Notes: generated by a model not told the origin, from the letters alone. Counted from the first letter of the stretch, positions 38,096 to 47,464 are shown. The stretch: DNA of 64,000 bases from JAAYRQ01 sp035647815 (GCA_035647815.1 DASRMR010000006.1:45318-109317), one strand, 5' to 3'. Numbers and translations are program-made.

Positions 38096-38881
38096 TTATA
38101 AAAATTGACCATAATAAAGAAAACAATAGACTACTGGTAAAACTAACAAAAAGCTATCGAATCTATCTAGTATTCCACCATGTCCGGGAATTATATTTCC
38201 CGAATCTTCTACATCAAAAACTCGTTTTACTCCAGACATGAGAAGATCTCCTAATTGTGCAGCAATACTAGCTGCAAATCCTAACAAAATAATACTATAT
38301 AAAGAATAATTCCCTAAATCACAAATACTTAGAAAAACAAATGCAGTAATAATAGTTAAAATAACTCCCCCTAGAGAACCTTCCCAGGTTTTATTAGGAC
38401 TTAAAGCGGGAGCTAGTTTGCGTTTTCCCCATTTTTTACCAAATATGTAGCCACCTACATCACTAGACCAGGTTAGTAAAAAGACAGCTAACATAAGCAC
38501 AAAGCCGTCAGGTTGATTATTTATTAATATAGCAAAACTTAAAGAAATTCCTATGTATAATGCAGGAAATAAGATAAGGGATATGTCAATTATTGTTTCC
38601 CGAGGAAACCTTGCTATCAAGTATATTACTAAACCGACAATAAAAAGAACTATAGTCAGGAGTAAATAATAATTATACATGTAAAACATAGTTATCAAGA
38701 ATAAAATAACACCTATAAATAATGGTGGTTGATAACTCTTTTTAGTCATTCTATTAAATTCGTATAAACTGCCTAATCCTAATACAGTAAAAAACAGTGT
38801 CCAACAAATTCCACCTATATAAAGAATAGCTAATATAAATGGTATACCAATTAGAATAGTAATTATTCGTTTTTTTAACAT
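38096..38881 (-). CDS. cdsA: Phosphatidate cytidylyltransferase
   Basis: Forms CDP-diacylglycerol from phosphatidate and CTP, the branch point of phospholipid synthesis. The 261-aa protein has about eight membrane helices and the C-terminal signature SPNKTWEGSLGG with GDLLMSGVKRVFDVEDSGNIIPGHGGILDRFDS-type conserved residues (Asp and His in the active region). It follows uppS by 13 bases. Confidence 0.96.
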   Translation of the reverse strand: MLKKRIITILIGIPFILAILYIGGICWTLFFTVLGLGSLYEFNRMTKKSYQPPLFIGVILFLITMFYMYNYYLLLTIVLFIVGLVIYLIARFPRETIIDISLILFPALYIGISLSFAILINNQPDGFVLMLAVFLLTWSSDVGGYIFGKKWGKRKLAPALSPNKTWEGSLGGVILTIITAFVFLSICDLGNYSLYSIILLGFAASIAAQLGDLLMSGVKRVFDVEDSGNIIPGHGGILDRFDSFLLVLPVVYCFLYYGQFL

Positions 38882-38894
38882 TCATCTCATCCCG

Positions 38895-39644
38895 TCACTT
38901 TGGACTTATCCCACCAAATCTTCGATCCCTTTGCTGGAAATCATAAATAGCCTGGTAAAATTCCTGTTTTGTAAAATCAGGCCATAAGGTTTCAGTAAAC
39001 CACAACTCGCTATAAGCAATTTGCCATAATAAAAAGTTACTGATTCTCTTTTCACCAGCCGTTCTTATCAGTAAATCTGGGTCGACAATACCATTAGTAT
39101 ACAACAAACTATTAAACATTTCTTCAGTTAAATCATCTACACCTATCTCGTTCGCTTGGGCTTTTTCTATTAATATTCTTATAGCCGATAACATTTCATC
39201 ACGAGCACCATAATTTAATGCAATATTAAAAACCATTCCCTTGTTATTAGCAGTTTTCTTAATTGCAACATCAATCTCAACTTGGCAGTTAAGAGGTAGG
39301 TTTTTATAATCCCCCAACATATTTATACGGACATTGTTTTTATGTAGCTCATCTAATTCTCTATGTAAATATTCAATTAATAGATTCATTAAATATTCTA
39401 CTTCTTCAGTAGGCCTTTTCCAGTTTTCAGTTGAAAAAGCAAAAACAGTGAGGATAGGTATACCTATTTTAGATGCAGCAGTTACAATGTCTTTTAAAGA
39501 GTTCATTCCCGCACGATGTCCTATGCTACGAGGCATAAATCTCTTTTTTGCCCATCTTCCATTTCCATCCATGATAATTGCTATATGTTGTGGCATTTTT
39601 TGGAGATTAATTAACTTTTTATAGTTTGCCTTGTGTTTTTTCAA
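38895..39644 (-). CDS. uppS: Undecaprenyl diphosphate synthase
   Basis: A cis-prenyltransferase that makes the C55 lipid carrier of wall synthesis. The 249-aa protein has the MDGNGRWAKKR motif (Asp26 catalytic), GHRAGM, FSTENWKRP, and the C-terminal LLIRTAGEKRISNFLLWQIAYSELWF block. The usual second residue Ser of RxxG-E-x-RxSNFLLWQ is present as ISN. The gene heads a lipid module with cdsA and dxr. A hairpin separates it from frr. Confidence 0.96.
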   Translation of the reverse strand: MKKHKANYKKLINLQKMPQHIAIIMDGNGRWAKKRFMPRSIGHRAGMNSLKDIVTAASKIGIPILTVFAFSTENWKRPTEEVEYLMNLLIEYLHRELDELHKNNVRINMLGDYKNLPLNCQVEIDVAIKKTANNKGMVFNIALNYGARDEMLSAIRILIEKAQANEIGVDDLTEEMFNSLLYTNGIVDPDLLIRTAGEKRISNFLLWQIAYSELWFTETLWPDFTKQEFYQAIYDFQQRDRRFGGISPK

Positions 39645-39688
39645 AATAATCCTCTTCTCAATTTACTATCATATGTTTTATAATAATA

Positions 39689-39721
39689 ATACAAAACCCC
39701 CTAGGGAAGGGGGTTTTGTAT
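39689..39721. terminator. Strong hairpin between frr and uppS
   Basis: A perfect 13-base stem (ATACAAAACCCCC and its complement, loop 7 bases). On the minus strand the 3' arm ends in GGGGGTTTTGTATTATTATTAT. The T-rich half is inside the stem rather than a clean tail, so it may cause partial termination or an RNA processing site that lowers expression of uppS and downstream genes relative to rpsB-tsf-pyrH-frr. Confidence 0.75.
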
Positions 39722-39780
39722 CCCATAAAAAGGGAATTAACACTTATCATAATATGTTTACACAAAAAAATATTACACTA

Positions 39781-40338
39781 TTACACTTCCATTATATCTT
39801 TTTCTTTAACTTGCAAAATTAAATCTACATTTTTTATGAATTTATCTGTTATTTCTTGTATATCATCCATAGCTTTTTTGTTCTCGTCCTCAGAAATCAA
39901 CTTATCTTTTTCGCTAGCTTTAAGCATATCATTAGCTTCTCTTCTGATATTACGAATGGCTATCTTAGCATCCTCAGCCTTCTGTTTAACTACTTTAACT
40001 ATATCTTTTCTTCTTTCTTCTGTCAGCTGGGGAATAGCTATGCGAATAACATTTCCGTCATTATTCGGATTAACTCCAAGATCAGATCTTAAAATCGCTT
40101 TTTCTATTTGCGGCACACTCGTTTTATCCCATGGTTGGATTACAATTAACCTTGCTTCTGGTACAGTTATATTTGCTAACTGATTAATCGGCATAAACTC
40201 TCCATAATAGTCAACCATGATTTTGTCTAACATAGCTGGATTGGCTCTACCAGCCCTCATTGATGCTAAATCTGTTTTTAGATGCTCAATAGATTTACTC
40301 ATACGATCATCGGCATCTGATAAAATATCTTTTACCAT
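39781..40338 (-). CDS. frr: Ribosome recycling factor
   Basis: Splits post-termination ribosomes with EF-G. The 185-aa protein has the LKTDLASMRAGRANPAMLDKI motif, YYGEFMPINQLA, QPWDKTSVPQIEKAI and a long two-helix C-terminal half. The ATG at 40338 is preferred, as GGGAGG lies 9 bases upstream; an upstream ATG at 40356 would overlap pyrH. It follows pyrH by four bases. Confidence 0.97.
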   Translation of the reverse strand: MVKDILSDADDRMSKSIEHLKTDLASMRAGRANPAMLDKIMVDYYGEFMPINQLANITVPEARLIVIQPWDKTSVPQIEKAILRSDLGVNPNNDGNVIRIAIPQLTEERRKDIVKVVKQKAEDAKIAIRNIRREANDMLKASEKDKLISEDENKKAMDDIQEITDKFIKNVDLILQVKEKDIMEV

Positions 40339-40342
40339 TATA

Positions 40343-41059
40343 TTACCTCCCGACATAGGTACCTATGTCCTCACCCATCACTGCCTTTAATATATTGCCA
40401 TTTTTAGTTAGATCAAAAACTATAATTGGTATTTTGTTATCCATACATAAAGAAGCGGCAGTAGAATCCATAACTCCAAGTCCTTTGCTAAGAACATCAA
40501 TATGTTTTAAATCAGTAAATTTTTTCGCATCTGGATTCGTCAACGGATCCGAATCATATACCCCGTCTACTTTTTTCGCCATTAAAATCACATCAGCTTC
40601 TATTTCAGCCGAACGCAATGCTGCTGCTGTATCTGTGGAAAAATACGGATTACCCGTGCCAGCTGCAAATATTACTACTCTGCCTTTTTCTAAGTGCCTT
40701 ATTGCCCTACGCCTGATATACAGTTCAGCGATTTCTTTCATTTCAATTGCTGAAAGAACTCTAGTTTCCATATCCATTTTTTCTAAAGCGTCTTGAAGTG
40801 CTAAAGCATTAATTACAGTTGCTAACATACCCATATAGTCAGCTGTAGCACGATCCATTCCTCTGGCACTGCCAGCTACACCCCGCCATATATTTCCACC
40901 ACCAACAACAACTGCAACCTGGACACCTAAGTTGACAACCTCAACAACTTGTTTTGAAATCGAAGTAAGTATATCATGGTTAATCCCATGACCATCATTT
41001 CCTGCTAAAGCTTCGCCACTTATCTTTAAGACAACACGTTCGTAATTTGGTTGTTGCAA
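40343..41059 (-). CDS. pyrH: UMP kinase
   Basis: Phosphorylates UMP to UDP. The 238-aa protein of the amino acid kinase fold has [15 protein letters not shown] (about 12-26), VGGGNIWRG (about 53), [22 protein letters not shown] and a C-terminal [11 protein letters not shown] segment. All the usual conserved residues are present. It sits in the standard rpsB-tsf-pyrH-frr order. Confidence 0.97.
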   Translation of the reverse strand: MQQPNYERVVLKISGEALAGNDGHGINHDILTSISKQVVEVVNLGVQVAVVVGGGNIWRGVAGSARGMDRATADYMGMLATVINALALQDALEKMDMETRVLSAIEMKEIAELYIRRRAIRHLEKGRVVIFAAGTGNPYFSTDTAAALRSAEIEADVILMAKKVDGVYDSDPLTNPDAKKFTDLKHIDVLSKGLGVMDSTAASLCMDNKIPIIVFDLTKNGNILKAVMGEDIGTYVGR

Positions 41060-41078
41060 AAGATTAACCTCCTAGATA

Positions 41079-41732
41079 TTAAGATTTTATTTGTGACATG
41101 ACCTCTGAGGCAAAATCTTCTATCTCTTTTTCTATACCTTCACCAACTTCATATCTAGCAAACCTACGAATTGAAATGTTTTCACCTATTTTTGCTACAT
41201 ATTCATGCACTAATTCTTGAACAGTTTTGTCAGTATCTTTAATGAAATCTTGCTCCATTAAGCATTTTTCTTTAAGATATTTTTCCATCCGACCTTCAAT
41301 CATCTTGTCTACAATTTTTTCTGGTTTGCCTTCTTCTAGAGCTTGTGCTCTTAAAACATCTTTTTCACGTTTTATAACTTCTTCTGGAACTTCTTCCCGA
41401 TTAATATATTCTGGATTTACAGCAGCTATTTGCATGGCAATATCATAAGCTAATTGTTTAAACTCATCAGTTTTGCCCACAAAATCTGTTTCACAGTTAA
41501 CCTCAACTAATACGCCAATTCTGCCACCACCATGTATATAAGAAGTTACTATACCCTCATTAGCAACTCTGCTAGATTTTTTAGCAGCTTGAGCTAAACC
41601 TTTTGTCCGCAATTCATCAATCGCTTTTTCGAGATCACCCTCAGTTTCAACTAAGGCTTTTTTACAATCCATCATACCTGCACCAGTTCTTTCGCGCAGT
41701 TCTTTAACCATTGCAGCAGTAACCAAGTTCAT
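41079..41732 (-). CDS. tsf: Elongation factor Ts
   Basis: Nucleotide exchange factor for EF-Tu. The 217-aa protein is the shorter form typical of Firmicutes/Clostridia and cyanobacteria: an N-terminal UBA-like domain ([19 protein letters not shown]) and the core with the [13 protein letters not shown] motif and an [10 protein letters not shown] tail. AGGAGGT precedes the ATG. A hairpin separates it from rpsB. Confidence 0.96.
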   Translation of the reverse strand: MNLVTAAMVKELRERTGAGMMDCKKALVETEGDLEKAIDELRTKGLAQAAKKSSRVANEGIVTSYIHGGGRIGVLVEVNCETDFVGKTDEFKQLAYDIAMQIAAVNPEYINREEVPEEVIKREKDVLRAQALEEGKPEKIVDKMIEGRMEKYLKEKCLMEQDFIKDTDKTVQELVHEYVAKIGENISIRRFARYEVGEGIEKEIEDFASEVMSQIKS

Positions 41733-41787
41733 TACCTCCTATGTATTCAATTTTTTAATAGAAACTTAACATCTATAATATGAAAAA

Positions 41788-41811
41788 GGATGGGTTGGAA
41801 AACAACCATCC
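41788..41811 (-). terminator. Attenuator-like hairpin between rpsB and tsf
   Basis: GGATGGGTTG (41788-41797) pairs with CAACCATCC (41803-41811) with one bulged G and a 5-base loop. On the minus strand the stem is followed by TTTTTC. It lies about 20 bases past the rpsB stop codon, in front of tsf, so partial termination would make S2 more abundant in mRNA than EF-Ts. Confidence 0.75.
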
Positions 41812-41827
41812 ATCCCTTTAATTTAAC

Positions 41828-42526
41828 TTATTCAGGTAATTCCTCACCTTGTTTTCCTTCAATAACAGCATCAGCAATTTTACCAGTTATAAGTTTAACT
41901 GCTCTTATTGCATCATCATTACCAGGAATAATATAATCTATTTCATCAGGATCACAATTAGTATCTACAATCGCCACAACTGGTATGTTGAGCTTCCTTG
42001 CTTCAGCTACAGCTATTCTTTCTTTTCTGGGATCGACAACAAAAACTGCTCCAGGCAGTTTATTCATATCCTTAATACCACCGAGGAATCTTTCTAATCT
42101 CTCCCGCTCATTTATAAGCTTTGCTACTTCTTTTTTAGTTAAAACTTCAAATGCGCCTTCTCTTTCCATTTCTTCCAGTTCTTTAAACCTTTGTACTCTC
42201 TTTTTAATAGTTTTAAAGTTTGTTAACATACCACCTAACCAACGTTGGTTAACAAAGTACATATCACAACGTAGGGCTTCATCCCTAATAGTTTCTTGAG
42301 CTTGTTTTTTGGTACCGACAAAAAGAACACCTTTTCCTTCTGCTGATACATTTCTTACAAATTCATAAGCTTCATCAAACTTCTTAACTGTTTGTTGAAG
42401 ATCAATAATGTAGATGCCATTCCTTTCCATATATATATAAGTTGACATCTTGGGATTCCACCTGCGTGTTTGGTGTCCGAAATGGACTCCTGCTTCGAGC
42501 AATTGTTTCATTGTAATGATTGACAT
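41828..42526 (-). CDS. rpsB: 30S ribosomal protein S2
   Basis: A 232-aa small-subunit protein, late-assembling. The sequence [22 protein letters not shown], a [10 protein letters not shown] segment, [35 protein letters not shown] and the [11 protein letters not shown] motif are all in place. It is led by an AGGAGGT site. A promoter and a leader of about 105 bases precede it, and it begins the second large operon after the flagellar one. Confidence 0.98.
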   Translation of the reverse strand: MSIITMKQLLEAGVHFGHQTRRWNPKMSTYIYMERNGIYIIDLQQTVKKFDEAYEFVRNVSAEGKGVLFVGTKKQAQETIRDEALRCDMYFVNQRWLGGMLTNFKTIKKRVQRFKELEEMEREGAFEVLTKKEVAKLINERERLERFLGGIKDMNKLPGAVFVVDPRKERIAVAEARKLNIPVVAIVDTNCDPDEIDYIIPGNDDAIRAVKLITGKIADAVIEGKQGEELPE

Positions 42527-42636
42527 AATATTCGTACCTCCTATAGTTTTATTCCTCCGCTAATCTCATCCATTATAAACTCTAAAAAATTAGCACCTTT
42601 TATAATGTCATTTAGCGTGTGTGATTACCAGAAATA

Positions 42637-42665
42637 AATATACCAAATAATCATAGTATTTGCAA
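42637..42665 (-). promoter_or_regulatory. Sigma-A-like promoter for rpsB, with a leader
   Basis: On the minus strand TTGCAA (42660-42665) is followed after 17 bases by TATATT (42637-42642). The leader of about 105 bases down to the rpsB ATG contains GCTAAT/ATTAGC arms and two ribosome-binding-like GGAGG sites, the second of them used by rpsB. The leader may be autoregulatory, by analogy with other ribosomal operons. Confidence 0.6.
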
Positions 42666-42690
42666 GATTACGAGACTTTTCTTCAAGAAA

Positions 42691-42725
42691 AGAGTCAACT
42701 TAGCATATTAATGTAAGTTGACTCT
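42691..42725 (-). terminator. Terminator closing the flagellar operon
   Basis: A perfect 12-base stem (AGAGTCAACTTA at 42691-42702 with TAAGTTGACTCT at 42714-42725, loop 11 bases) overlaps the stop codon of the SwrB-like gene. On the minus strand it ends in CTCTTTTCTT. It separates the flagellar/chemotaxis operon from rpsB and its own promoter. Confidence 0.85.
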
Positions 42726-43314
42726 ATATTGCTGTAGACTTTGCGGCTAAGTTTAATAATAATTTTACTTCACCTTGACCCCGCCCTAGTAGCTTTGCAA
42801 TTTTTTTAATATCATGCCCCTGATCATGTAAAATACGTACAGCAATATATGGATGGACTTTTTTTATATCTTCAATATTAACAACTTCTTCGGTTAACAT
42901 TTCACTCATAACTTGTTTTTCTTCATCTTCTGGATCTTCTGCAGTTGCTAAAAGTAATTTCTCAATACTAATTATACTATCATCTAATATATTTATATGA
43001 TGAGATAATTCAAAATCAGGCAGAACCGTGTTTAATTGATCGCTTTCCAATAATATAGGAGTCTCTTTTGCAGCTTGTTTGGAACTGTGAGGTAAGGAAT
43101 TAAGTTTTGCTGCTTTTTTATCTAGCTCATCTATTAATGAACGAGAAATATCTACTGCGTTTTCCATAACTAGGTTCAAATCTTGTTTTAATTGTTTAGC
43201 TTCATTAATAGTATCTGCATATTCTAACTTAAATGAGTTTATAGCATTTCTCTGCTTAGCTAAATTATAAAATATAATTCCAATTAGAATAAACACTATC
43301 AAAAATAACACCAC
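42724..43314 (-). CDS. SwrB-like membrane-anchored protein of the flagellar operon
   Basis: A 196-aa protein with one N-terminal membrane segment (about residues 1-17), a coiled-coil region (about 20-75), a poorly conserved acidic middle and a small helix-turn-helix-like C-terminus (DQGHDIKKIAKLLGRGQGEVKLLLNLAAKS). It holds the position of swrB (ylxL) between sigD and rpsB, and the same N-anchor/coil/HTH plan. SwrB in B. subtilis helps the flagellar basal body switch to hook export. Assignment rests on place and architecture; sequence similarity is weak. Confidence 0.65.
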   Translation of the reverse strand: MVLFLIVFILIGIIFYNLAKQRNAINSFKLEYADTINEAKQLKQDLNLVMENAVDISRSLIDELDKKAAKLNSLPHSSKQAAKETPILLESDQLNTVLPDFELSHHINILDDSIISIEKLLLATAEDPEDEEKQVMSEMLTEEVVNIEDIKKVHPYIAVRILHDQGHDIKKIAKLLGRGQGEVKLLLNLAAKSTAI

Positions 43315-43332
43315 TACGATTTAAACCACCAC

Positions 43333-43632
43333 CTATACTATAATATCAATTCCTGGATTAACATCTTCATCTTTTTCCTCAAAATCTTCTCTAGTTAATT
43401 TTCTTTTTTTGTTTTTATTTCTTTTTTCTTTTTCATTTTCTTCTTGTACCCGTTTTGATTCAGCACGTTTATTTTCTTCAACTTTTTTACTAGTAACTTC
43501 TGTTTGTTGTATATTCTGATTAGCATTTTCTTGTTGTCTATTACTACTCAGGTTTTGCTGTGTCTGTTGAATTTTGGCTATATCAGATACTTTTTGAACG
43601 AGGACTTGCATATCTATGCTTCTAATAGTCAT
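43333..43632 (-). CDS. Small charged protein of the flagellar operon, unknown function
   Basis: A 99-aa protein with no membrane segment or recognisable domain. The opening MTIRSIDMQVLVQKVSDIAK is hydrophobic-helical, the middle is rich in Gln and Asn, and residues about 50-82 are nearly all Lys, Glu, Arg and Asn, ending in a short acidic tail. It lies between the DUF342 and SwrB-like genes with small gaps, so it is probably co-transcribed. It may be a scaffold or partner, but no function can be assigned. Confidence 0.6.
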   Translation of the reverse strand: MTIRSIDMQVLVQKVSDIAKIQQTQQNLSSNRQQENANQNIQQTEVTSKKVEENKRAESKRVQEENEKEKRNKNKKRKLTREDFEEKDEDVNPGIDIIV

Positions 43633-43645
43633 TTTTAGCCCCCCC

Positions 43646-45067
43646 TTAACTTAACGACGTTATCTTTACCTCTCCATCTTCTAATATAAAAGCACTGTAT
43701 TTTATAGGATCATTCACAATAAATATCGCCTGACCTATAGTTATCCTTACTCCAGGATGCACTATATCGAGCACTTTAATTTTAGCATTAGAGCTTTTTT
43801 GGAACTCATCTTCTAAAGAAACAATACGATCCTCTATAGTTTGAAGTTCTTGCCTTAATGCTTTAAAATCATCTAACATTTTTATTAATGCTAACTTTCT
43901 TTTATTATCTAGTTTTTCCGGAGAAATACCCCTTCGTTGATAAACTTGTAAGTTATGATTTATGTTATCTATTTTCTTTTTCTTCTCATTTCTAGTTTTA
44001 TTCAAATGCTGATATTCTTCTCTAAAATGAGGATTAATCCCAACTTCGACTATTGTGCCAGTAGCTAATTGGGAACCTAATACACGAGATTCTACTTCCT
44101 CGGCAGCCTGAATAAGCCCTCCTAATATAATAGCTTTCTTATCATGTACCCTTACACTTCTTCCTGCTCTTACAGTAGATTGCATTATAGCTTCTCTAAT
44201 TATTATATCTCCACCAGCTTCTATTCGGGAATTCTCTACAAAACGTGCCCCTAAATCATTAGCAGCTTTAACGAAACCCTTATTACCAGTAGTAATACCA
44301 CCCCTAACTAAAATACTGCCCTTGGATATTACTTGCGCCCCTTCAACAAAGCCCATTATTTCAATATCCCCACCAGCTTCTACTTTAAATCCGGAGTTAA
44401 CGCTACCATTTATAACTACATCCCCAACAAAATCTATATTTCCAGAAGAGAAATCCACATCACCTGGAACTTCGAAGACAGGATCTATCACAATTTTATT
44501 GTCCCGGATAGTAACATTCCCATCTGTAGCAGCTAAAAGCATAGTTTCGTCATCATTGCAAAAAGTATTCTTACCTCGTGGAATTCTGAAATCAACACCA
44601 GCTTTAGGCTTAATTTCCTTACCAGTTATATCTATCCCTGGAATCCCAGGTGTAGCTAAAGTTTTTTCGGCTAGCAACTCACCCATTTTAACATTGTAGA
44701 TTAAGCCCAAGTCATGATAATTAGCATTACCTTCTTCATCTATTTTGGGGCCTAAACGTTCAGATAATAATGGAAATTTAAAGTCTATTTTAGCATTTTT
44801 CCCCACTTCAGCTGGTTTACCCTCGGCAATTAGAATTTTTTGACCCCAATTCTTTTCTAACAATGCTTTTTTAATCTGTTTTTCATCTATTCCATGTTTT
44901 ATGTTATTTTCGTTCATAACTTTTTTTATTTCTTCTAAGGTAACAGGTTGCCCAGATCCTATAGGGGGAACTACTTGCAGATATGCCTTAAGCTTGTTTT
45001 TTTCTAAATTAACTTTGACTTCTCCATCTTTGTTTATATTATCGCCTTTGGTATTATCCCCGCCCAT
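43646..45067 (-). CDS. DUF342/FapA family protein
   Basis: A 473-aa cytoplasmic protein. The core (about residues 180-340) is a run of beta-helix-like repeats with GDVDFSSGNIDFVGDVVINGSVNSG-style glycines, typical of FapA-like DUF342 proteins. A coiled-coil segment (about 355-420) and a beta tail follow. The N-terminal part has a PVTLEEIKKVMNENNI region. Members lie near flagellar or polysaccharide genes. Its function is unknown. B. subtilis has no gene here between sigD and swrB. Confidence 0.8.
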   Translation of the reverse strand: MGGDNTKGDNINKDGEVKVNLEKNKLKAYLQVVPPIGSGQPVTLEEIKKVMNENNIKHGIDEKQIKKALLEKNWGQKILIAEGKPAEVGKNAKIDFKFPLLSERLGPKIDEEGNANYHDLGLIYNVKMGELLAEKTLATPGIPGIDITGKEIKPKAGVDFRIPRGKNTFCNDDETMLLAATDGNVTIRDNKIVIDPVFEVPGDVDFSSGNIDFVGDVVINGSVNSGFKVEAGGDIEIMGFVEGAQVISKGSILVRGGITTGNKGFVKAANDLGARFVENSRIEAGGDIIIREAIMQSTVRAGRSVRVHDKKAIILGGLIQAAEEVESRVLGSQLATGTIVEVGINPHFREEYQHLNKTRNEKKKKIDNINHNLQVYQRRGISPEKLDNKRKLALIKMLDDFKALRQELQTIEDRIVSLEDEFQKSSNAKIKVLDIVHPGVRITIGQAIFIVNDPIKYSAFILEDGEVKITSLS

Positions 45068-45081
45068 TTTATCTCCCCTTA

Positions 45082-45855
45082 TTACATTACCAAATTCTTC
45101 TTTTTACTCAGACTTCCTCTGAGACGTAAAATCGCTTTGGTATGCAGTTGTGATATTCTTGACTCTGATAACTCAAGAACAGCACCAATTTCTTTCAAGG
45201 TTAATCCCTCATAGTAATAAAAATATACAACCATTTTTTCTTTCTCGGGTAATCTTGAAATAGAATGTGCTAAAACTTCCTTAGTGTCGGAAAGTTCAAG
45301 TGTTTCAATAATATCAGGATTGTTATCATCTTCTAATAGATCGATGATTCTCTTCTTTTTATCACTCGTATCATCACCCATTAAAAAATCATCTAAAGAT
45401 ATAATAGTAGTAGAGGCTACCTCTCTTAACAGATTAGAAAGCTGGTCAATACTTATGTCCATAGCTTCAGCTACTTCACTATCAGTAGCTGTTCGACCTA
45501 ATTTGGCCTCTAGTTGAGCATAAATCTTTTCTAAATCCTTACTTTTCTGGCGTGCAGATACTGGTACCCAGTCCATAGAACGAAGACCATCAATCATTGA
45601 GCCTCTAATTCTAGTTATAGCATAGGTCTCAAATTTTATATTTCTTAGATGGTCAAACTTTTCTATTGCATCTATAAGACCCTCGATACCGTATGACACT
45701 AGTTCATCTATTTCAACTACTGATGATAAATTAATGGCTAACCTACTAGCAACATATTTAACTAGTTGAGAGTAATGAATGATTAAATCATCACGAGCCT
45801 CAATTATGTGTTTGTCTTTATACTGCACCCACAAGCTATTCAAATCAGAAGCCAT
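45082..45855 (-). CDS. sigD: RNA polymerase sigma factor SigD/FliA for flagellar genes
   Basis: A 257-aa sigma factor of the sigma-28 type controlling late flagellar, chemotaxis and autolysin genes. Region 2 (about 25-100: EIDELVSYGIEGLIDAIEKFD, KFETYAITRIRGSMIDGLRSMDWVP), region 3 (about 105-160) and region 4 (about 200-250, with LKEIGAVLELSESRISQLHTKA) are complete. It overlaps cheD by one base. As in B. subtilis it lies near the far end of the operon, which makes its level depend on how far transcription goes. Confidence 0.96.
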   Translation of the reverse strand: MASDLNSLWVQYKDKHIIEARDDLIIHYSQLVKYVASRLAINLSSVVEIDELVSYGIEGLIDAIEKFDHLRNIKFETYAITRIRGSMIDGLRSMDWVPVSARQKSKDLEKIYAQLEAKLGRTATDSEVAEAMDISIDQLSNLLREVASTTIISLDDFLMGDDTSDKKKRIIDLLEDDNNPDIIETLELSDTKEVLAHSISRLPEKEKMVVYFYYYEGLTLKEIGAVLELSESRISQLHTKAILRLRGSLSKKKNLVM

Positions 45856-46340
45856 TAAATTATTCTCTCCCCATGCCCAATTGTTCTCACAAGTAGGTCA
45901 CCTGACTCCGGATTAAAGGTTATAGTCCTTCCGTAATTACCACCTGTATCCGAGGACAATATTCGTATCCGATGCTTAGTTAAGTACTCCCCAACTGCTT
46001 CTGCATTTCTAGGTCCTATTTTCATAATGTTATTTTCGCCTGCAAACTTAAACATCTGTGAACCACCAGCATATTTTGCTTGTATTCTACTTCTATTACA
46101 ACCCATCTTTTCTAATTCTTCTAATAATAGAATTATTGCTGTATCAGCAAATTTGGCATGATTAGCAACATTTTTAGCCAAAGCACTATTTGGTAGCATT
46201 ATATGCGCTAACCCACCTTTACGAACACTTTTATCAAATAAGCAAATGCCAATACATGAACCTAGTCCGGCAGTTAATAATTTATCTGGAGCTTTTGCTA
46301 ACTTGTAATCAGACATACCTACTTGAATTATTTTCCCCAT
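45855..46340 (-). CDS. cheD: Chemoreceptor glutamine deamidase CheD
   Basis: A 161-aa enzyme that deamidates Gln in chemoreceptors and is bound and regulated by CheC. It has the active-site Cys and His (GLGSCIGICLFD about 26-37, GLAHIMLP about 44-51) and the KIGPRNAEAVGEYL segment. All key residues are present. It starts one base before the cheC stop codon region, in the order cheC-cheD-sigD. Confidence 0.95.
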   Translation of the reverse strand: MGKIIQVGMSDYKLAKAPDKLLTAGLGSCIGICLFDKSVRKGGLAHIMLPNSALAKNVANHAKFADTAIILLLEELEKMGCNRSRIQAKYAGGSQMFKFAGENNIMKIGPRNAEAVGEYLTKHRIRILSSDTGGNYGRTITFNPESGDLLVRTIGHGERII

Positions 46341-46967
46341 TTATAAATTCACCCCAAGTGCAGATAAAATAGTAGCTAGTGAACCAAGCTCTGGCAATAA
46401 AAAGAAATACCCTACTACATCAAGTTTCTCTTTTTTAAATTCCGTTTCCAGTAGAAGAACATGATCCGCTACCTCACCGAATTGGGCTAATACCGAATCT
46501 ATTATAGCCCCTGCCATATCAATCCCTATAGCTGGCACTGAAGGCGTGAAATTAAGCTGGGTAAACATTGATAGTGAATTTAAATAAGTTGCCGACAATA
46601 TGTTTCCTAATTCCATCATAGCAGACATTTCCATTTCCCCAAAGTCTTCTATATTAGTCTCCCCTATATCCCTAGCAAAAAGCATATCAACGAGCAATAA
46701 AGCCTTGTCTATTGGCAATATAAACAAAATACTAGCAGGTGCAGCGCCAGATACATTGAAAAATATTCCTACAACATGCGAATCTGCACCACCAATTAAT
46801 TTCGGTACATCAGCAAATGGGAGTATACTCACTCTAGGTACATTCATATCAATCTTAGCATTAACCATTTGAGCTAGTGCAGTAGCTGCATTACCTGCGC
46901 CAATATTACCAATCTCTTTTAGAGCATCAATCTGAATTGCCGAAAGTTGATTATAATCATGTATCAT
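46341..46967 (-). CDS. cheC: CheY-P phosphatase CheC
   Basis: A 208-aa protein of the CheC/CheX/FliY family that dephosphorylates CheY-P. It has two copies of the active-site pattern E-x3-N: DALKEIGNIGAGNAATALAQM (about 15-34) and MMELGNILSATYLNSL (about 115-130). Both Asn/Glu pairs are present, as in full CheC. It probably pairs with the adjacent CheD, whose binding increases its phosphatase activity. Confidence 0.95.
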   Translation of the reverse strand: MIHDYNQLSAIQIDALKEIGNIGAGNAATALAQMVNAKIDMNVPRVSILPFADVPKLIGGADSHVVGIFFNVSGAAPASILFILPIDKALLLVDMLFARDIGETNIEDFGEMEMSAMMELGNILSATYLNSLSMFTQLNFTPSVPAIGIDMAGAIIDSVLAQFGEVADHVLLLETEFKKEKLDVVGYFFLLPELGSLATILSALGVNL

Positions 46968-46984
46968 TCAAATCACCACCAGTT

Positions 46985-47452
46985 TTATAGTTCTAATATC
47001 TTAAATAAGTCTAGAAGAATCAAAAGCCTTTCATCTACTTTTGCAATGCCCATAATATGTTCGGTAATTAAAGAATCATATACTTGTGCTGTTTCTTCTA
47101 TATCATCCACATTAACTCTCAATACTTCTGATACTTCATCAACAATTATTCCCGCTTGTTCTTCCCCAAACATAAAGATTATAATTGTTTTTTCATCTTC
47201 TGAACTATAATTTTCAAGCCCAAACTTTTTATACAGGTTAATTACAGGAACAATATTCCCTCTTAGGTTAATTACTCCTTCAATAAAATCACTAGTTTTG
47301 GGCACTCTAGTAATATTTGATATGCGGTTGATTTCTTGTACATTTAAAACATTTACTGCATATTCTTCCTTACCTAACTTAAAAACTACAACTTGATAAT
47401 CTCCAGCAGCTAAATTATGATTTTCCACCTTGAGATTAACGATATTTTCCAT
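46985..47452 (-). CDS. cheW: Chemotaxis coupling protein CheW
   Basis: A 155-aa SH3-like scaffold that links receptors to CheA. The family pattern is present: VVVFKLGKEEYAVNVLNVQEI, VPKTSDFIEGVINLRGNIVPVINL and GIIVDEVSEVLRV. It lies 12 bases after cheA. Confidence 0.96.
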   Translation of the reverse strand: MENIVNLKVENHNLAAGDYQVVVFKLGKEEYAVNVLNVQEINRISNITRVPKTSDFIEGVINLRGNIVPVINLYKKFGLENYSSEDEKTIIIFMFGEEQAGIIVDEVSEVLRVNVDDIEETAQVYDSLITEHIMGIAKVDERLLILLDLFKILEL

Positions 47453-47464
47453 TATTCCACCTCA

